From positions 1-64,000 of the forward strand of contig NZ_WHVW01000015.1 in assembly GCF_009651005.1 (NCBI RefSeq): a stretch of DNA of 64,000 nt, in the 5' to 3' direction. A program made the translations under genes and the position numbers. The notes beneath the pieces are model-generated. The model was not told the origin of the DNA. It saw nothing but the letters and a program-made list of their open reading frames with translations, and searched no databases. Positions 9,086 to 21,137 of this stretch are shown piece after piece (the stretch's first letter is position 1; each line of letters begins with the position of its first letter). This stretch comes from Sporosarcina obsidiansis (GTDB lineage Bacteria > Bacillota > Bacilli > Bacillales_A > Planococcaceae).

Positions 9086-11421
9086 AGTTTTTCCTCCTCA
9101 ACAGCTTCGGCCTTGCGTAATGAGTTGAACACACTCTTTAAGTCCTGATAAGGCGCATAAAGCAGCAACTCTTCCAATTTAATTTGCTGTTGGCGTTTTT
9201 TATAGGATGGGGCTTCTGCCAGATCCCGTTTTTCAGCAGGCTCCATCATGGTAATCATACCATTCTCTAGTTTAACAAATTCTAGCTCATAAAACACTTT
9301 TGTCATGAATTTTATCATACTTTTTTTCCAACCCTTATGTTTGGAAAGCATTTCAATCTGCTCTTGTAAATGAAAAGACCCTCGTTTTTTCAAAAAACTG
9401 TAGTACCAACCGAACTGTTCTCGGTCTGGCATCTTCTCGAAATACATCGAATCGTGGACATACAGATGCAAGTAGATGCGATTAGGTTGGGTGGCTTCAA
9501 TCGCTATTTTGAGCTGGTCCTCATTTTGCGGTAAATCCAATAATACTAGCGCATCCATAGATGGTAAGTTGTCTCTTCCCACTAAAGTGATTGGACAACT
9601 TTTTAGAAATGGCGTGAAATGTCGAATCGCTTCTTCCGTAAACGCTGCAAAGACCGCTTTGTCTGGTATCATAGGCAACCATCTAGCGGGATCACGCATC
9701 CCTCTGTAATCGAATAGTTGCCATTCGTCACATTTGATATCTTCCACTAGTAACTGTGGCTTCTTTCGACCATTCCATTCATTGATTTGCAAATCTCCTG
9801 TCAAACTCAGTTTACTATGCGGAGCCATTTCATCTGCTAAGGTACCTGCACCAAAATGAATCGCATCCAACCGCTCCTCGCCATCTGCCATTTCCAATTT
9901 TAAATGATCTTTTGCAGCACCAATTTTTCTAGCAGATACCGTCTCAAGCTGTTCCAAGAGAAAAACAGGTTTTGGAAACCCTATTCCAAATGGCCGAATC
10001 AACTCCAACGCCTCAATGGAAGCAATATCAATTTCGTTTAAAGTTAACGGAACATCAATCGATAATTTCGGCTGCAACAACTCGTCTGTCAATACGATAT
10101 GTGCCTGCTCGTTTAAGTTGTTACGTAACAATTCTACATCTTCCATACGCAACGACATCCCCGCTGCCATTTGGTGACCACCGAAATGCGGCAAGATAGA
10201 AGCGTTCTTTGAAAGTTCTTTATATAGATCAAACCCTTCAATACTGCGGGCTGAACCTTTAGCAATACCTGTTTCTCGATCCAATGAAAGCACAATGGAG
10301 GGACGATAAAATTTTTCTGTCAAACGTGAAGCAACAATTCCTACGACACCTGGATTCCAACCTTCTCCCTCAATAACTAGGACATGCGGCACTTGCTCAC
10401 CGTAGCGGATCTCAATTTGCTCTTCTGCTTCTTTGGCGATGTCTTTAACTAATTGTTGCCGCTCCTTATTGAGTTCATTCAGTTCTTCTGCAATTCCAAT
10501 CGCTTGCAGTTCATTCTCTGCTTTCAATAAATGAACGGGAGGATCTGCATCCCCTAATCGTCCAGGGGCGTTAAGACGTGGACCAATCGTAAAACCGATT
10601 GTCTCCTCGGATAACGCAGCTTGTTCATGCCCGCTCACCTGCATAAGTGCTTTGATGGCAGGACGTTTGGAGCGACGTAATCTGCGGATTCCTTCTTTGA
10701 CTGCATAGCGATTTTCATCGTGTAAGGGAACAAGGTCAGCCACTGTACCGATTGCTACAAATTCTAACAGATCGAGCGGAGGCTCCCCTAATAAAGCACT
10801 GGCAAGTTTAAATGCCACACCGACGCCAGCCAATTCCCCAAAAGGATAATTGCCTTTCGGATGACGCGGATGAATCACAGCGTCAGCCGCAGGAAGTTGA
10901 TCGCCCATCTCATGGTGATCCGTTACGATGACGGTCATTCCTAACGACTTTGCAAAGGCAACTTCCTCAATACCTGAGATGCCGTTATCCACTGTGATCA
11001 GAATTTCTGTACCCTCTGTATGTAGTTGTTCGAAATAGTCTTTATTTGGCCCATAACCGTGTTCAAAACGATTCGGTATAGCAAAGTTCACGTTAGCACC
11101 TAGACGTTCTAGTGCTGTCGTGAGGACTGTCACACTGGTTACGCCATCGCAATCATAATCTCCATAAACTGTAATTTGCTTTTGTTCAGCAATCGCTTGC
11201 TTCAGGCAGTCTACAGTTTCTTTCATTCCATATAATAAAAAAGGATCATGCAAATTAGACTCGTCCATCTGCAAGTATGCAGCGGCTTGCTCGCTTGTCT
11301 CGACACCCCTTGCGACCAATATCTTTGCGATCATCGTAGAAAGCTGAAGATCGTTGGCCAGCTGTGCAACGAGCTGTTCGTCGGGCCGTTCAATTTGCCA
11401 TCTTTTTTTGGATTGTATCAA
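9076..11421 (-). CDS. recJ: Single-stranded-DNA-specific exonuclease RecJ
   Basis: 5'-3' ssDNA exonuclease of recombination and mismatch repair. The DHH-type catalytic motifs DYDCDGVTS and TDHHE are present, followed by the DHHA1 domain (FGGHQMAAG) and a RecJ OB region and the long C-terminal part found in Bacillales. The frame is open to 11505. I favour TTG 11421, preceded by AGAGGATG, because [16 protein letters not shown] then matches the family N-terminus (782 residues); GTG 11430 is the alternative. It overlaps apt at its 3' end. Confidence 0.94.
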   Translation of the reverse strand: MIQSKKRWQIERPDEQLVAQLANDLQLSTMIAKILVARGVETSEQAAAYLQMDESNLHDPFLLYGMKETVDCLKQAIAEQKQITVYGDYDCDGVTSVTVLTTALERLGANVNFAIPNRFEHGYGPNKDYFEQLHTEGTEILITVDNGISGIEEVAFAKSLGMTVIVTDHHEMGDQLPAADAVIHPRHPKGNYPFGELAGVGVAFKLASALLGEPPLDLLEFVAIGTVADLVPLHDENRYAVKEGIRRLRRSKRPAIKALMQVSGHEQAALSEETIGFTIGPRLNAPGRLGDADPPVHLLKAENELQAIGIAEELNELNKERQQLVKDIAKEAEEQIEIRYGEQVPHVLVIEGEGWNPGVVGIVASRLTEKFYRPSIVLSLDRETGIAKGSARSIEGFDLYKELSKNASILPHFGGHQMAAGMSLRMEDVELLRNNLNEQAHIVLTDELLQPKLSIDVPLTLNEIDIASIEALELIRPFGIGFPKPVFLLEQLETVSARKIGAAKDHLKLEMADGEERLDAIHFGAGTLADEMAPHSKLSLTGDLQINEWNGRKKPQLLVEDIKCDEWQLFDYRGMRDPARWLPMIPDKAVFAAFTEEAIRHFTPFLKSCPITLVGRDNLPSMDALVLLDLPQNEDQLKIAIEATQPNRIYLHLYVHDSMYFEKMPDREQFGWYYSFLKKRGSFHLQEQIEMLSKHKGWKKSMIKFMTKVFYELEFVKLENGMITMMEPAEKRDLAEAPSYKKRQQQIKLEELLLYAPYQDLKSVFNSLRKAEAVEEEKLWI

Positions 11422-11484
11422 TACTCTCACATCCTCTTCTCGTATTATAGCGAAACTAACAGGAGACGGAAAGGAAACGACATA

Positions 11485-11526
11485 AAGAAGAGCAGTAGGA
11501 CCCAATATAGCCCGTACTGCTCTTCC
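11485..11526 (-). terminator. Terminator downstream of secDF
   Basis: Minus strand: GAAGAGCAGTACGGG and a near-perfect complement CCTACTGCTCTTC form a long stem, followed by TTTATG. It separates secDF from recJ. Confidence 0.7.
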
Positions 11527-11557
11527 GTCACATCTGTTTTTAATTGGGGAATACGTC

Positions 11558-13825
11558 TTAAACGATTGGTTCGTCTGAGCCCCATTGTTTTTTCTCTTTT
11601 TCCACTTTCAATCCGCCATTTTTAGCAATTTCCTTCTTCTTCAAGTCAAACCAAAGTTGAGCAGAAATGAAAATGGAAGAATACGTACCTGCAAGTAAAC
11701 CGATCAGCAACGCAATCGAGAATGGGCGGATGGAATCCGCACCTAATGCCATCAATGCAACGACTACGATAATAACTGTCAAAACGGTATTAACCGAACG
11801 ACCGAGCGTCTGCCGTAATGATTTGTTAACAATGTCTGCCAATTCACCTTCATTGTCGATAAGCTTCGAACGCTGAAGATTTTCACGAATCCGGTCAAAT
11901 GTAACAATCGTATCATTGATGGAATAACCGATGATCGTCAAGACGGCTGCAATGAATGTGATGTCAACTTCCAAACGTAAAATACTGAAAATCGCAATCA
12001 TAAAGAATGCATCGTGCAATAATCCCACAATAGACGACAGACCCATGCGCCATTCGAAACGGAACGCAACGTAGATAATGATCCCAAGGGATGCAATAGC
12101 AAGGGCTTTAATCGCATTCTGCACAAGTTCTTTTCCGACAGTATCGGAAACTGTGGAAATGTTCGGCTCGGAACCGTATGTTTTATTGAGCTCTTGCTTG
12201 ATCTTATTGACTTCTTCTTGTGCAAAGTCTTCCTTGTATCTTGCAACCGCAATATTTTTCTTGTCGCCTGAAATGACGACATCAGACGTCGGATGACCTA
12301 TTGCATCAAGCTGTTTTGTGACGTCATCTTCGCTCAACGTCTGTTCAGAAAGAATTTCCACACGTGTACCACCGGAGAAATCAATTCCCAGATTGAGCTT
12401 GAAAATACCAAGCATTATCGCTCCAACAATTAGCAGCACAATAGAAATGGAATAGAATTTTTTTCTTGCATGAACAAAGTCAAAACGGTCAAATTTCGTT
12501 GTTAAATCCAACGTTTCGAGTTGTTCATCAGCGGAGTGTACTTGTTTTTTCGACAGTCCGAACCAGCCTACTTTGCCGTCAAGACTACCACTATGGACAA
12601 GTAATCCAAGCAAGATACGAGAACCCCATACTGCAGTTAAGAAACTAACCAAAATACTAATGATCAACATCGTCGCAAACCCTTTAACAGAGCTTGTCCC
12701 AAATATGAACAACACAACGGCTGCTAGAAGTGTTGTAATATTCGCATCTAGAATAGCTGTGAATGATGATTTAGCCCCAGCTGTAAAGGAAGTTTTCACT
12801 GATTTGCCTACACGTAATTCTTCTTTAACCCGCTCATACATCAGAATATTGGCGTCTACTGCCATTCCGACACCGAGCATCAGTGCGGCAATCCCTGGAA
12901 GTGTAAGGACCCCATTGATCAGCATAAAGACTAGCAATATCAAATAAATATAAACAGACAATGTAATAACTGCAATAAGACCTGGTAAACGATAATAGAT
13001 TGCCATGAAAATGAAGATTAAGCTGACGCCAACAATTCCAGCAAATATCGTTTTATCAAGCGCTTGTTCACCAAATTGTGCACCCACAGATGTAGAGTAA
13101 ATTTCCTCAAGATCAACCGGTAAAGCTCCTGCATTCAAAATACCTGCAAGGTTCTTTGTCTCTTCAACAGTAAAATTCCCTGAAATTTCTACATTTGATG
13201 AATTAATTGTTTTAGATACCATAGGAGCTGAAATAAATGCTGGTTTAGGTTTATTGGCTTCTTCTTTGAAAGAATCTACACCTTCTTCAAAGTCTAACCA
13301 GATAACCAACATATTGTCCGGTTTCTTTTGTACAATTTGAGATGTAACTTCTCCAAACTTATTTGGATCTTTCATTTCTAATGTTACAACTGGATTGTTG
13401 TTTTCATCGAAATTGGCTTTTGCCTTACCTGCTTTCAAATCATTTCCATCAAGCATTAGATTATCATCCGCATCACGGAATGACAGATTCGCTTGAGTGG
13501 ACAATAATTCTCGAGCAGATTCCTGGTCTTCTACACCAGCAAGCTGTACACGAATCCGGTTGTTTGATTCAATCTGGATACTTGGTTCACTAACGCCAAG
13601 CACATCGATTCGATTCGTCAATGCACGAGCCGTATCTGCTACCGTAGACTCGGTAATCTTCTGTCCTTCTTTCAGCGGTTTCACTTGGTACAACACTTCG
13701 AAGCCGCCTTGCAAGTCAAGACCTAGCTTAACGTCTTTTAAAATCGGATTTGTCGTGGAGAAAACCGTTGATGCCAAAATTACGACCAGCAGCAAAAACG
13801 CGACAATCCTTCCTCTGTTTTTCAT
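11558..13825 (-). CDS. secDF: Fused protein-export membrane protein SecDF
   Basis: Uses the proton gradient to pull proteins emerging from the SecYEG channel on the outer face of the membrane. The 755-residue chain is a natural SecD-SecF fusion as in B. subtilis. TM1 (about 7-25) is followed by the SecD signature LGLDLQGGFEVLY, a large extracytoplasmic P1 domain, TM2-6, then a SecF half starting about residue 450 with LGIDFSGGTRVEI and six more segments. ATG 13825 is preceded by a GGGGGAAAAGGAAAT ribosome-site region. It has its own promoter upstream and a terminator downstream. Confidence 0.97.
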   Translation of the reverse strand: MKNRGRIVAFLLLVVILASTVFSTTNPILKDVKLGLDLQGGFEVLYQVKPLKEGQKITESTVADTARALTNRIDVLGVSEPSIQIESNNRIRVQLAGVEDQESARELLSTQANLSFRDADDNLMLDGNDLKAGKAKANFDENNNPVVTLEMKDPNKFGEVTSQIVQKKPDNMLVIWLDFEEGVDSFKEEANKPKPAFISAPMVSKTINSSNVEISGNFTVEETKNLAGILNAGALPVDLEEIYSTSVGAQFGEQALDKTIFAGIVGVSLIFIFMAIYYRLPGLIAVITLSVYIYLILLVFMLINGVLTLPGIAALMLGVGMAVDANILMYERVKEELRVGKSVKTSFTAGAKSSFTAILDANITTLLAAVVLFIFGTSSVKGFATMLIISILVSFLTAVWGSRILLGLLVHSGSLDGKVGWFGLSKKQVHSADEQLETLDLTTKFDRFDFVHARKKFYSISIVLLIVGAIMLGIFKLNLGIDFSGGTRVEILSEQTLSEDDVTKQLDAIGHPTSDVVISGDKKNIAVARYKEDFAQEEVNKIKQELNKTYGSEPNISTVSDTVGKELVQNAIKALAIASLGIIIYVAFRFEWRMGLSSIVGLLHDAFFMIAIFSILRLEVDITFIAAVLTIIGYSINDTIVTFDRIRENLQRSKLIDNEGELADIVNKSLRQTLGRSVNTVLTVIIVVVALMALGADSIRPFSIALLIGLLAGTYSSIFISAQLWFDLKKKEIAKNGGLKVEKEKKQWGSDEPIV

Positions 13826-13902
13826 ATTTCCTTTTCCCCCTCATATACTAGAGCGGCACAACACCTGCTATGTACTTCATTCTCTCATTGTACAACATAC
13901 CA

Positions 13903-13931
13903 ATTATGAAACAGTAGGAAGTCTGTGTCAA
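13903..13931 (-). promoter_or_regulatory. Sigma-A-type promoter of secDF
   Basis: Minus strand: -35 TTGACA (13926-13931), 17-bp spacer, -10 CATAAT (13903-13908), about 75 bp before the start codon. Confidence 0.65.
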
Positions 13932-13955
13932 ATAGTTCACGACCTCAAATGTAAA

Positions 13956-14267
13956 TCAATCAATTTTTCTTGGAGAAAAAAGAATGGCTCGTTCTTCATC
14001 ACTAAGCTCTGGAAAGGCACTGCTATTGCGTTGAGCCTCCGTCTGGGTATACGTCATGAACTGGGCAGGCGATAATTTGAATAAATCTTGAACAATTTCA
14101 TATGAACGCATGCTAGAGATCTCTTTTCTCCGCCATTTCTTTTGCACAAGATAATCCCAAAGCCCTTTCTCTGTCACTACAGTATAACCATATAAATGAA
14201 ACTCATTTTTTTTGCTTTCTAATGCGGGAAATACATGTTTGTAAAGATCTTGCAATTTTTGATCCAT
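13956..14267 (-). CDS. comN: ComN-like post-transcriptional regulator
   Basis: A 103-residue soluble protein resembling B. subtilis ComN (YrzD), which promotes accumulation of comEA-comEC mRNA and is recruited to the pole with DivIVA. Recognition rests on overall sequence character (MDQKLQDLYKHVFPALESKK, LKSP-like LFKLSPAQFMTYTQTEAQR) and on its position between secDF and spoVB, as in B. subtilis. The C-terminus is rich in charged residues. No catalytic motif is expected. comE genes are not in this window. Confidence 0.8.
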   Translation of the reverse strand: MDQKLQDLYKHVFPALESKKNEFHLYGYTVVTEKGLWDYLVQKKWRRKEISSMRSYEIVQDLFKLSPAQFMTYTQTEAQRNSSAFPELSDEERAILFSPRKID

Positions 14268-14318
14268 TGAGACTTCCCCTTTCTCCCATCCTTCGTATGT
14301 TGTAGCGGAATAATCTTA

Positions 14319-14327
14319 ATTATAGCA
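14319..14327 (-). promoter_or_regulatory. Candidate extended -10 promoter of the comN-like gene
   Basis: The minus strand reads TGCTATAAT, an extended -10 (TGnTATAAT), about 50 bp upstream of the start codon. No good -35 is visible. I see no other structure in the divergent 14268-14560 gap. Confidence 0.5.
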
Positions 14328-14560
14328 CATACACTAAAAGAGACTTTTGTGACAAATCACATGTTGAGTATCATATGACAGAAGCCAAGCATCACTAAAT
14401 CGACTAGATTTTTAAAATTTCTTATAATTTCAAGCCTACTAACTCGTAAGTATAGCAACAAATCGTTGGGAAGGAATTAAATTAGTAACTATATTTAGGA
14501 TTCCCAATCCTTATCCATATTGTAGCTGAAAAGGTTGGAATTGAGAAGGAGTTGTTTACG

Positions 14561-16078
14561 ATGTCCTCATTTATCCGCGGTACAATGTTTTTGATGGCCG
14601 CTGTATTTCTATCAAAATTGCTTGGATTTGTTTATCGAATCCAATTTATGCGAGTAGCCGGAGAAGAAACAGTTGGAATTTATATGACAGCATATCCGGC
14701 TTTTGTGTTCTTTCTTTCACTCGTTCAGTTAGGTATTCCGATCGCCATGGCGAAAGTCATAGCTGAACTGAAAGCACAAGGCGGCAGTGTACAGTTGCGA
14801 CAAGTGATGAAGACATCGACATTCATAACGATTTTATCAGGAGCTGTATTCATCCCTGCTTGTATTTTATTTGTGCCTTTTTTGGCAGGAAACTTACTTG
14901 GAAATACAGCAACTTCCACCGCATTATATGTTGCCATTGCGATTGTTCCTATCGCAGCGATTGGTGGATTGATTAGAGGGTATTTTCAAGGAATCGCTCG
15001 GATAGAAGAAACAGCATGGGCACAAGTTATTGAACAAATTTTCCGAATCTTACTCATTACCTGGATGCTCCCTTATATACTTGCGCCAGGAGATCCAACG
15101 ATGAACGCAGCCTACGCAATGGGCGTTACGTTTTTAGCCGAAGCACTATCTGTTCTTTATCTATGGTATAAATACAAACAACATCAGCGTACACAACCGA
15201 AGAAAAGAAAGAAAGAACCTCGTTATCCAATGGAACCCATTTTAGCGATTGCACTCCCTTCATCAGGCAGTCGGTTATTCGGTACGTTTACATGGTTTTT
15301 AGAACCCATTATATTTTTACGAGCACTCAGTATGGCTGGCGTAGGAGCAGTAGCTGCGACATCTTTATATGGCGTGATCTCGGGTGTCTTAATCCCCTTA
15401 CTATTGTTTCCAGCGTTCATTCCCTATGCGCTATCTGTAGTCCTCGTCCCTGCCGTCAGTGGAGCTGCAGCCACGAGCAATGTTAAAAAATTGCAAGAAC
15501 GGATTCACTTAGCACTTCGTTTGTCCGCGTTAACAGGTGCTTTTGCCGCAACCGTATTTTTCATTCATGGGCAGGAACTCGCCGAGAAGTTGTTCCATGT
15601 GTCTCAAGGTGCCAGTTATATGACGCTTTTAGCACCTGTGTTTTTCTTTTATTATATTCAAAGTCCTTTATACTCCATTTTGCAAGCTACAGGAGATGCG
15701 AAGGCAGGGATGATGAACTCCGTATATGGAGGAATCGCCAAATTAGCTGTGATGTTTATTCTAGCTTCCCAGCCAGGTCTCCAAGAAACGGGCGCTGTCC
15801 TTGCGATAGGTTTCGGTGTGCTGGTCACTTCATTCTTACATATCGCAACCTTACGGCAAAACAAATCCACAGCGACTGGCTTTTCGATGTTTGCTATGAC
15901 CTATGCAGCTTTCTTGATGACCGCGATTATGCGCCCGATCTTCATTCCAATAGGCTCTTATCATTTGTTTACAGAATGTCTTATTACCACTATCTTTTTA
16001 TTCGTCCTCTTATTGCTGACGAAACAAATAAAAAAACAGGATTGGATTATGCTAAGAAATTTGGTTAAACGCTATTAA
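14561..16078 (+). CDS. spoVB: Stage V sporulation protein B (MOP/MurJ-type flippase family)
   Basis: Polytopic membrane protein of the MVF/MurJ-like polysaccharide export family needed for spore cortex formation, probably moving a lipid-linked peptidoglycan precursor in the mother cell. About 14 hydrophobic segments fill 505 residues. The N-terminus MSSFIRGTMFLMAAVFLSKL and the LGFVYRI segment are typical of SpoVB. ATG 14561 is chosen because AAGGAG (14546-14551) lies 9 nt upstream; the in-frame TTG 14552 abuts the ribosome site. Its stop overlaps the stop of the converging DUF421 gene by 4 bp. Confidence 0.9.
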   Translation: MSSFIRGTMFLMAAVFLSKLLGFVYRIQFMRVAGEETVGIYMTAYPAFVFFLSLVQLGIPIAMAKVIAELKAQGGSVQLRQVMKTSTFITILSGAVFIPACILFVPFLAGNLLGNTATSTALYVAIAIVPIAAIGGLIRGYFQGIARIEETAWAQVIEQIFRILLITWMLPYILAPGDPTMNAAYAMGVTFLAEALSVLYLWYKYKQHQRTQPKKRKKEPRYPMEPILAIALPSSGSRLFGTFTWFLEPIIFLRALSMAGVGAVAATSLYGVISGVLIPLLLFPAFIPYALSVVLVPAVSGAAATSNVKKLQERIHLALRLSALTGAFAATVFFIHGQELAEKLFHVSQGASYMTLLAPVFFFYYIQSPLYSILQATGDAKAGMMNSVYGGIAKLAVMFILASQPGLQETGAVLAIGFGVLVTSFLHIATLRQNKSTATGFSMFAMTYAAFLMTAIMRPIFIPIGSYHLFTECLITTIFLFVLLLLTKQIKKQDWIMLRNLVKRY

Positions 16079-16713
16079 TTTTCTTTCATCTGAATTTTTA
16101 TCTCACCTTGTTCATAAGAGCAATAAAAGATTTCGGTTATATCCGTTATATTTTTGGATTTCAATTTTTTCATTAACCAATCCTCAGTTTTTCCGATCAA
16201 ATGTAAATGTTCTGGTTGTAATTCTCCATCTAGAATGAGGCCGACTATAGGCAGATCTCCATCTTTAGTAAAAACCGACAAATTTCCAGATGGCTCTAGA
16301 TAAGCGAATGTGACATTATGGATGGAACCGACTTGATTTTCACGTAGTTGCTGAAACAAGTCATCTAAATTATAACGTTGTTTCCGCATTTCTTGCTCTT
16401 GTATCTGTCCATTCTTAATAATTAAGGTTGGGTCTCCATCTACTATGTCACGGAATTTCTTACTTTTCAAAGAGATCAATGAGGAAAGGTATTGAATGAT
16501 TAGCAAGAGAATTATGGGAAGGATCCCATCAATAATGGGTTTATCGGTTGATTCCACGATCATTGCTGCCACTTCAGCCATGATGATGAAAACGACGACA
16601 TCAATGACACCCAGTTCGCCAACTTCCCGTTTCCCCATGATTCGCAAAATAACTAACAAAAAAACATATAAAAAAATCGTACGGAAACTTATAATTAATA
16701 ACTCATGCACCAC
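16075..16713 (-). CDS. DUF421/YetF-family membrane protein
   Basis: A 212-residue protein with three N-terminal membrane helices (about 7-25, 37-55, 60-78) and a cytoplasmic C-terminal domain containing RQRYNLDDLFQQLRENQVGSI-like sequence, characteristic of DUF421 (YetF, YrbG, YkjA). The family is found in spore formers; its biochemical role is unknown to me. It starts with GTG at 16713, 7 nt after GGAGG. The position resembles yrbG in B. subtilis, next to spoVB. Confidence 0.85.
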   Translation of the reverse strand: MVHELLIISFRTIFLYVFLLVILRIMGKREVGELGVIDVVVFIIMAEVAAMIVESTDKPIIDGILPIILLLIIQYLSSLISLKSKKFRDIVDGDPTLIIKNGQIQEQEMRKQRYNLDDLFQQLRENQVGSIHNVTFAYLEPSGNLSVFTKDGDLPIVGLILDGELQPEHLHLIGKTEDWLMKKLKSKNITDITEIFYCSYEQGEIKIQMKEN

Positions 16714-16804
16714 GCATCTGCCTCCTTATCGCTAGTGTTCCTTGAGGCAAATGTTCTATACGCACTATTTAGTTATACAACATCTTTATGAATTTATAAG
16801 CATA

Positions 16805-16850
16805 CAAAAAAGCGGCAATCTATGGACATCCCAGTAGATAACCGCTTTTG
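16805..16850 (-). terminator. Terminator after yajC
   Basis: Minus strand: AAAAGCGGTTATCTACTGGG and its complement CCATAGATTGCCGCTTTT form the stem, ending in TTTTTTG. It closes the ruvA-ruvB-queA-tgt-yajC run. Confidence 0.85.
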
Positions 16851-16851
16851 A

Positions 16852-17124
16852 TTAAGCTGTCGTACTATTCATAACTCGTCCAACTGCTTGCTTATCAAAA
16901 CGCAAGACAGTAGATTCAGATACACGCAAGAAAATAGACGTTTCATCAACTGCATCTACTGTACCGTGCAGGCCGCCGATTGTCACCACTTCATCTCCAC
17001 GCTTCAAACTGCCTTGCATTTCTTTCGCTGCTTTCTGTCTCTTTTGAGCAGGTCGAATGAGTAAAAACCACATAATGGCAACCATGATTACCATTGTCAG
17101 AATTCCACCGTATTGTTCCATCAT
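16852..17124 (-). CDS. yajC: Preprotein translocase subunit YajC
   Basis: Small membrane partner of the SecDF complex. About 90 residues with one N-terminal helix (GGILTMVIMVAIMWFLLI) followed by RPAQKRQK and the conserved LKRGDEVVTIGGLHG motif. The frame is open to 17154, but GAAGGGGG lies 10 nt before ATG 17124, giving the normal family length. Last gene of the ruv-que-tgt cluster. Confidence 0.93.
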   Translation of the reverse strand: MMEQYGGILTMVIMVAIMWFLLIRPAQKRQKAAKEMQGSLKRGDEVVTIGGLHGTVDAVDETSIFLRVSESTVLRFDKQAVGRVMNSTTA

Positions 17125-17171
17125 TTCATATATTCCCCCTTCCTGTAGCATCATGATTTATTATACAAGAT

Positions 17172-18311
<1,140 letters not shown>

Positions 18312-19364
18312 TTAATCTCGTTCCTTTCTTTTCGCGGGTCGAATAAACATCGCATCCCCAAAACTGAAAAATCGGTATTGCTCTTTCACGGCTTCTTCAT
18401 ATGCCGACAGTATAGGCTCACGTCCTGCGAAAGCTGACAATAGCATCAGCAAAGTGGATTTTGGCAAATGAAAATTCGTTACCAAACCGTCAATCGCTTT
18501 AAACTCATATCCGGGATAAATAAAAATAGAAGTCCACCCGCTCGCTGACACAACCGTTCCATCATGTTCCGAAGCGATCGTCTCTAATGTTCGAGTAGAT
18601 GTCGTGCCGACCGCGATAACTCTGCCGCCGTTTGCTTTCGTCTCTCTCACTAAAGCTGCCGTTTCTTCCGTCATCACATAATATTCTGCATGCATCGTAT
18701 GGTCTTCAATCGAATCGACACTGACTGGACGAAACGTGCCTAGACCAACATGAAGCGTAATAAAGCCGATCTTCACACCTTTTGCGCGCAACGCGTCCAG
18801 AATTTCATCCGTGAAATGTAAGCCTGCTGTCGGTGCTGCTGCCGAGCCGCGTTCTTTCGCAAAAACCGTCTGATACCGCGACTGGTCTTCTAGTGATTCA
18901 GTAATATAAGGAGGCAAAGGCATCTGACCTAACTGATCTAGCAATTCATAAAAAATGCCTTCGTAGATAAAGGTAAACTCTCGTCCACCTTGTTCACCAA
19001 TTGCGGTGCATTTCGCTTGTAGACGCCCGTCTCCAAATGTCACCACTGTGCCGATCTTCACTCGCTTAGCTGGTTTAACTAATGTTTCCCAACGATCTTC
19101 ACCAATTTCCTTCAATAATAATACTTCAATCGTAGCACCCGTGTCTTCTTTTGTTCCAATTAGTCGGGCAGGAAGCACTTTCGTATCGTTAAGAACTAGC
19201 AAATCGCCTGCTTCTATCTCCTCTACCAGATCGCGGAAGTGTCGATGCATCACGTCTCCATTATCTCGGTCCATAACAAGTAAACGACTTGCCGTGCGAT
19301 CAAGCAGCGGGGTCTGGGCAATTAAATGCTCCGGTAAATCAAAATCAAAATCATGTACATCCAT
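18312..19364 (-). CDS. queA: S-adenosylmethionine:tRNA ribosyltransferase-isomerase
   Basis: Converts preQ1 in tRNA to epoxyqueuosine using the ribosyl part of AdoMet. The 350-residue protein shows the family N-terminus [13 protein letters not shown], the GLHFTDEIL segment and [10 protein letters not shown]. It follows ruvB by 18 bp and is directly followed by tgt, whose product acts one step earlier. Confidence 0.97.
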   Translation of the reverse strand: MDVHDFDFDLPEHLIAQTPLLDRTASRLLVMDRDNGDVMHRHFRDLVEEIEAGDLLVLNDTKVLPARLIGTKEDTGATIEVLLLKEIGEDRWETLVKPAKRVKIGTVVTFGDGRLQAKCTAIGEQGGREFTFIYEGIFYELLDQLGQMPLPPYITESLEDQSRYQTVFAKERGSAAAPTAGLHFTDEILDALRAKGVKIGFITLHVGLGTFRPVSVDSIEDHTMHAEYYVMTEETAALVRETKANGGRVIAVGTTSTRTLETIASEHDGTVVSASGWTSIFIYPGYEFKAIDGLVTNFHLPKSTLLMLLSAFAGREPILSAYEEAVKEQYRFFSFGDAMFIRPAKRKERD

Positions 19365-19382
19365 TTTTGTAACTCCTATCTG

Positions 19383-20381
19383 TCATTGTGGGAGTGGATA
19401 GCCGAAATGCGCATACGCTTTTTCCGTGGCCATCCGTCCTCTAGCTGTTCGTTGAATAAATCCAATTTGTAATAAATACGGTTCATATACGTCTTCAATT
19501 GTCACTGACTCTTCCCCTATACTTGCCGCGAGTGTATCAATCCCAACAGGTCCACCGCGAAAGCGTTCCATCATACTCTGCAACAGTTGATGATCGATTT
19601 GATCGAGTCCATGACTATCCACCCGCAACATATCAAGTGCTTCTTGCGCAATCGCGAGCGTAATGGTCCCATTGCCACGTACTTGTGCGTAATCACGAAC
19701 CCTTCGCAATAACCGATTGGCAATGCGGGGTGTTCCTCTCGATCGTTTCGCTAGCTCCACAGCAGCTTGCGGATCAATATGAACATCGAAAAGACCTGCA
19801 CTTCGGACAACAATTTCTGTCAGCGGCTCCACCTCATAATATTCAAGTCGTAACGGCACACCGAATCGATCACGCAATGGCGCGGATAATGAACCTGCCC
19901 GAGTCGTTGCCCCAATCAATGTGAAAGGAGGTAAATCTAGACGAACAGAACGCGCGGTAGGACCTTTCCCCACCATAATATCCAAACAAAAATCCTCCAT
20001 CGCAGGATACAGCACTTCTTCAATCGCTCGATTCAATCGGTGGATTTCATCAATAAATAAGACATCACCTGGCTCTAAGGAAGAGACAACAGCAGCCAAG
20101 TCACCTGGACGTTCAATGGCCGGCCCGCTCGTCATCCGCACATTTACGCCCATCTCATTGCCAATGACCGTGGCCAGAGTCGTTTTCCCGAGCCCCGGCG
20201 GACCATATAATAAGACATGATCTAAACTTTCCTCTCGTCCTTTTGCCGCTTCAATAAAGATCGATAAATTATCTTTGGCCTGCTGTTGGCCGATGTATTG
20301 CTGAAGCAATTGAGGACGAAGAGATTGTTCAAAGCTTTCGTCAAAATGGGTTGCTTCATTCGTCAGTATGCGTTCTTCCAT
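19383..20381 (-). CDS. ruvB: Holliday junction branch migration ATPase RuvB
   Basis: AAA+ motor that drives branch migration with RuvA. Walker A GPPGLGKT, Walker B DEIHRL, sensor 1 GATTRAG and a C-terminal winged-helix domain ([14 protein letters not shown]) are present. ATG 20381 (332 residues, [13 protein letters not shown]) is chosen because GGAGGTGG lies just upstream; the frame extends five codons further. It follows ruvA by 19 bp. Confidence 0.97.
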   Translation of the reverse strand: MEERILTNEATHFDESFEQSLRPQLLQQYIGQQQAKDNLSIFIEAAKGREESLDHVLLYGPPGLGKTTLATVIGNEMGVNVRMTSGPAIERPGDLAAVVSSLEPGDVLFIDEIHRLNRAIEEVLYPAMEDFCLDIMVGKGPTARSVRLDLPPFTLIGATTRAGSLSAPLRDRFGVPLRLEYYEVEPLTEIVVRSAGLFDVHIDPQAAVELAKRSRGTPRIANRLLRRVRDYAQVRGNGTITLAIAQEALDMLRVDSHGLDQIDHQLLQSMMERFRGGPVGIDTLAASIGEESVTIEDVYEPYLLQIGFIQRTARGRMATEKAYAHFGYPLPQ

Positions 20382-20400
20382 TGGAACCACCTCCACCGTA

Positions 20401-21006
20401 TTAGCCTTGTTTTAATAATAATTGCAAAGCAAGTCGCATATATCCTTCTGTATCGAGTTCTTCTTTCTCCAGCTGTGGCTTCACTTTCTTCAATTCACGT
20501 TCCGAGTAGCCAAGAGCCGACAGAGCAAGCATCGCCTCGTCCAGTTCGTCACTTTCTGCTAATGTCAACAACGTGTCCTCTGAATCGGGGACATCAATTT
20601 CTGTAAACAGATCATGCAATTTACCTTTTAAATCAAGAATCATTTGTCGAGCTGTTTTCTTGCCGACCCCGGGGAATTGTACGAGAAACCCTTCATCCTC
20701 TCTTTCAATTGCCCCGATCACTTGAGATGGCAAACCGTTCGCCAATATAGCAAGCGCACCTTTTGGACCGATTCCCGAAACCGTAATCAGCTTACGAAAC
20801 AGTTCCCGTTGTTCCAAGGTCTTAAAGCCAAGTAGCAACTGCGCATCTTCTCTGACATGTAAATATGTAAAAACTTGCTGCAACTCTTCCGTAACATGGA
20901 ATGCAAATGGATTGGGTGTCATCACTTGCCAGCCAATTCCTTGCTGCTCCAAAACAATATATTCTGGTGTCACTCTTGTTACGAACCCTTTTATGTAATC
21001 GTACAA
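20401..21006 (-). CDS. ruvA: Holliday junction DNA helicase RuvA
   Basis: Tetrameric Holliday-junction-binding partner of RuvB. 201 residues with the N-terminal OB fold ([20 protein letters not shown]), two HhH motifs ([16 protein letters not shown] and [19 protein letters not shown]) and a C-terminal three-helix domain that contacts RuvB. First gene of the ruvAB-queA-tgt-yajC run. Confidence 0.96.
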   Translation of the reverse strand: MYDYIKGFVTRVTPEYIVLEQQGIGWQVMTPNPFAFHVTEELQQVFTYLHVREDAQLLLGFKTLEQRELFRKLITVSGIGPKGALAILANGLPSQVIGAIEREDEGFLVQFPGVGKKTARQMILDLKGKLHDLFTEIDVPDSEDTLLTLAESDELDEAMLALSALGYSERELKKVKPQLEKEELDTEGYMRLALQLLLKQG

Positions 21007-21034
21007 TGCATTCTCCCCCTAAAGTATACGTGTT

Positions 21035-21043
21035 ATTATAGCA
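21035..21043 (-). promoter_or_regulatory. Candidate extended -10 promoter of ruvA
   Basis: The minus strand reads TGCTATAAT about 30 bp before the ruvA start. The -35 region is poor, so the extended -10 would carry the recognition. Confidence 0.5.
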
Positions 21044-21084
21044 TACGAACGGGTTTTCTACTTGGCAGACCTCTAAAAACACGC

Positions 21085-21120
21085 ACAAAAAATGGACACA
21101 AATACTTCGTGTCCATTTAT
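21085..21120 (-). terminator. Terminator after the FMN reductase gene
   Basis: Minus strand: AATGGACAC, loop GAAGTATTT, GTGTCCATT, then TTTTTG. It ends the 21138-21704 gene upstream of ruvA. Confidence 0.85.
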
Positions 21121-21137
21121 ACTGGATACTTCAGGTC

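Noticed and set aside
13497..14075. 192-residue plus-strand ORF
   Set aside because: It spans secDF, its promoter and the comN-like gene in antisense; no homology-like features.
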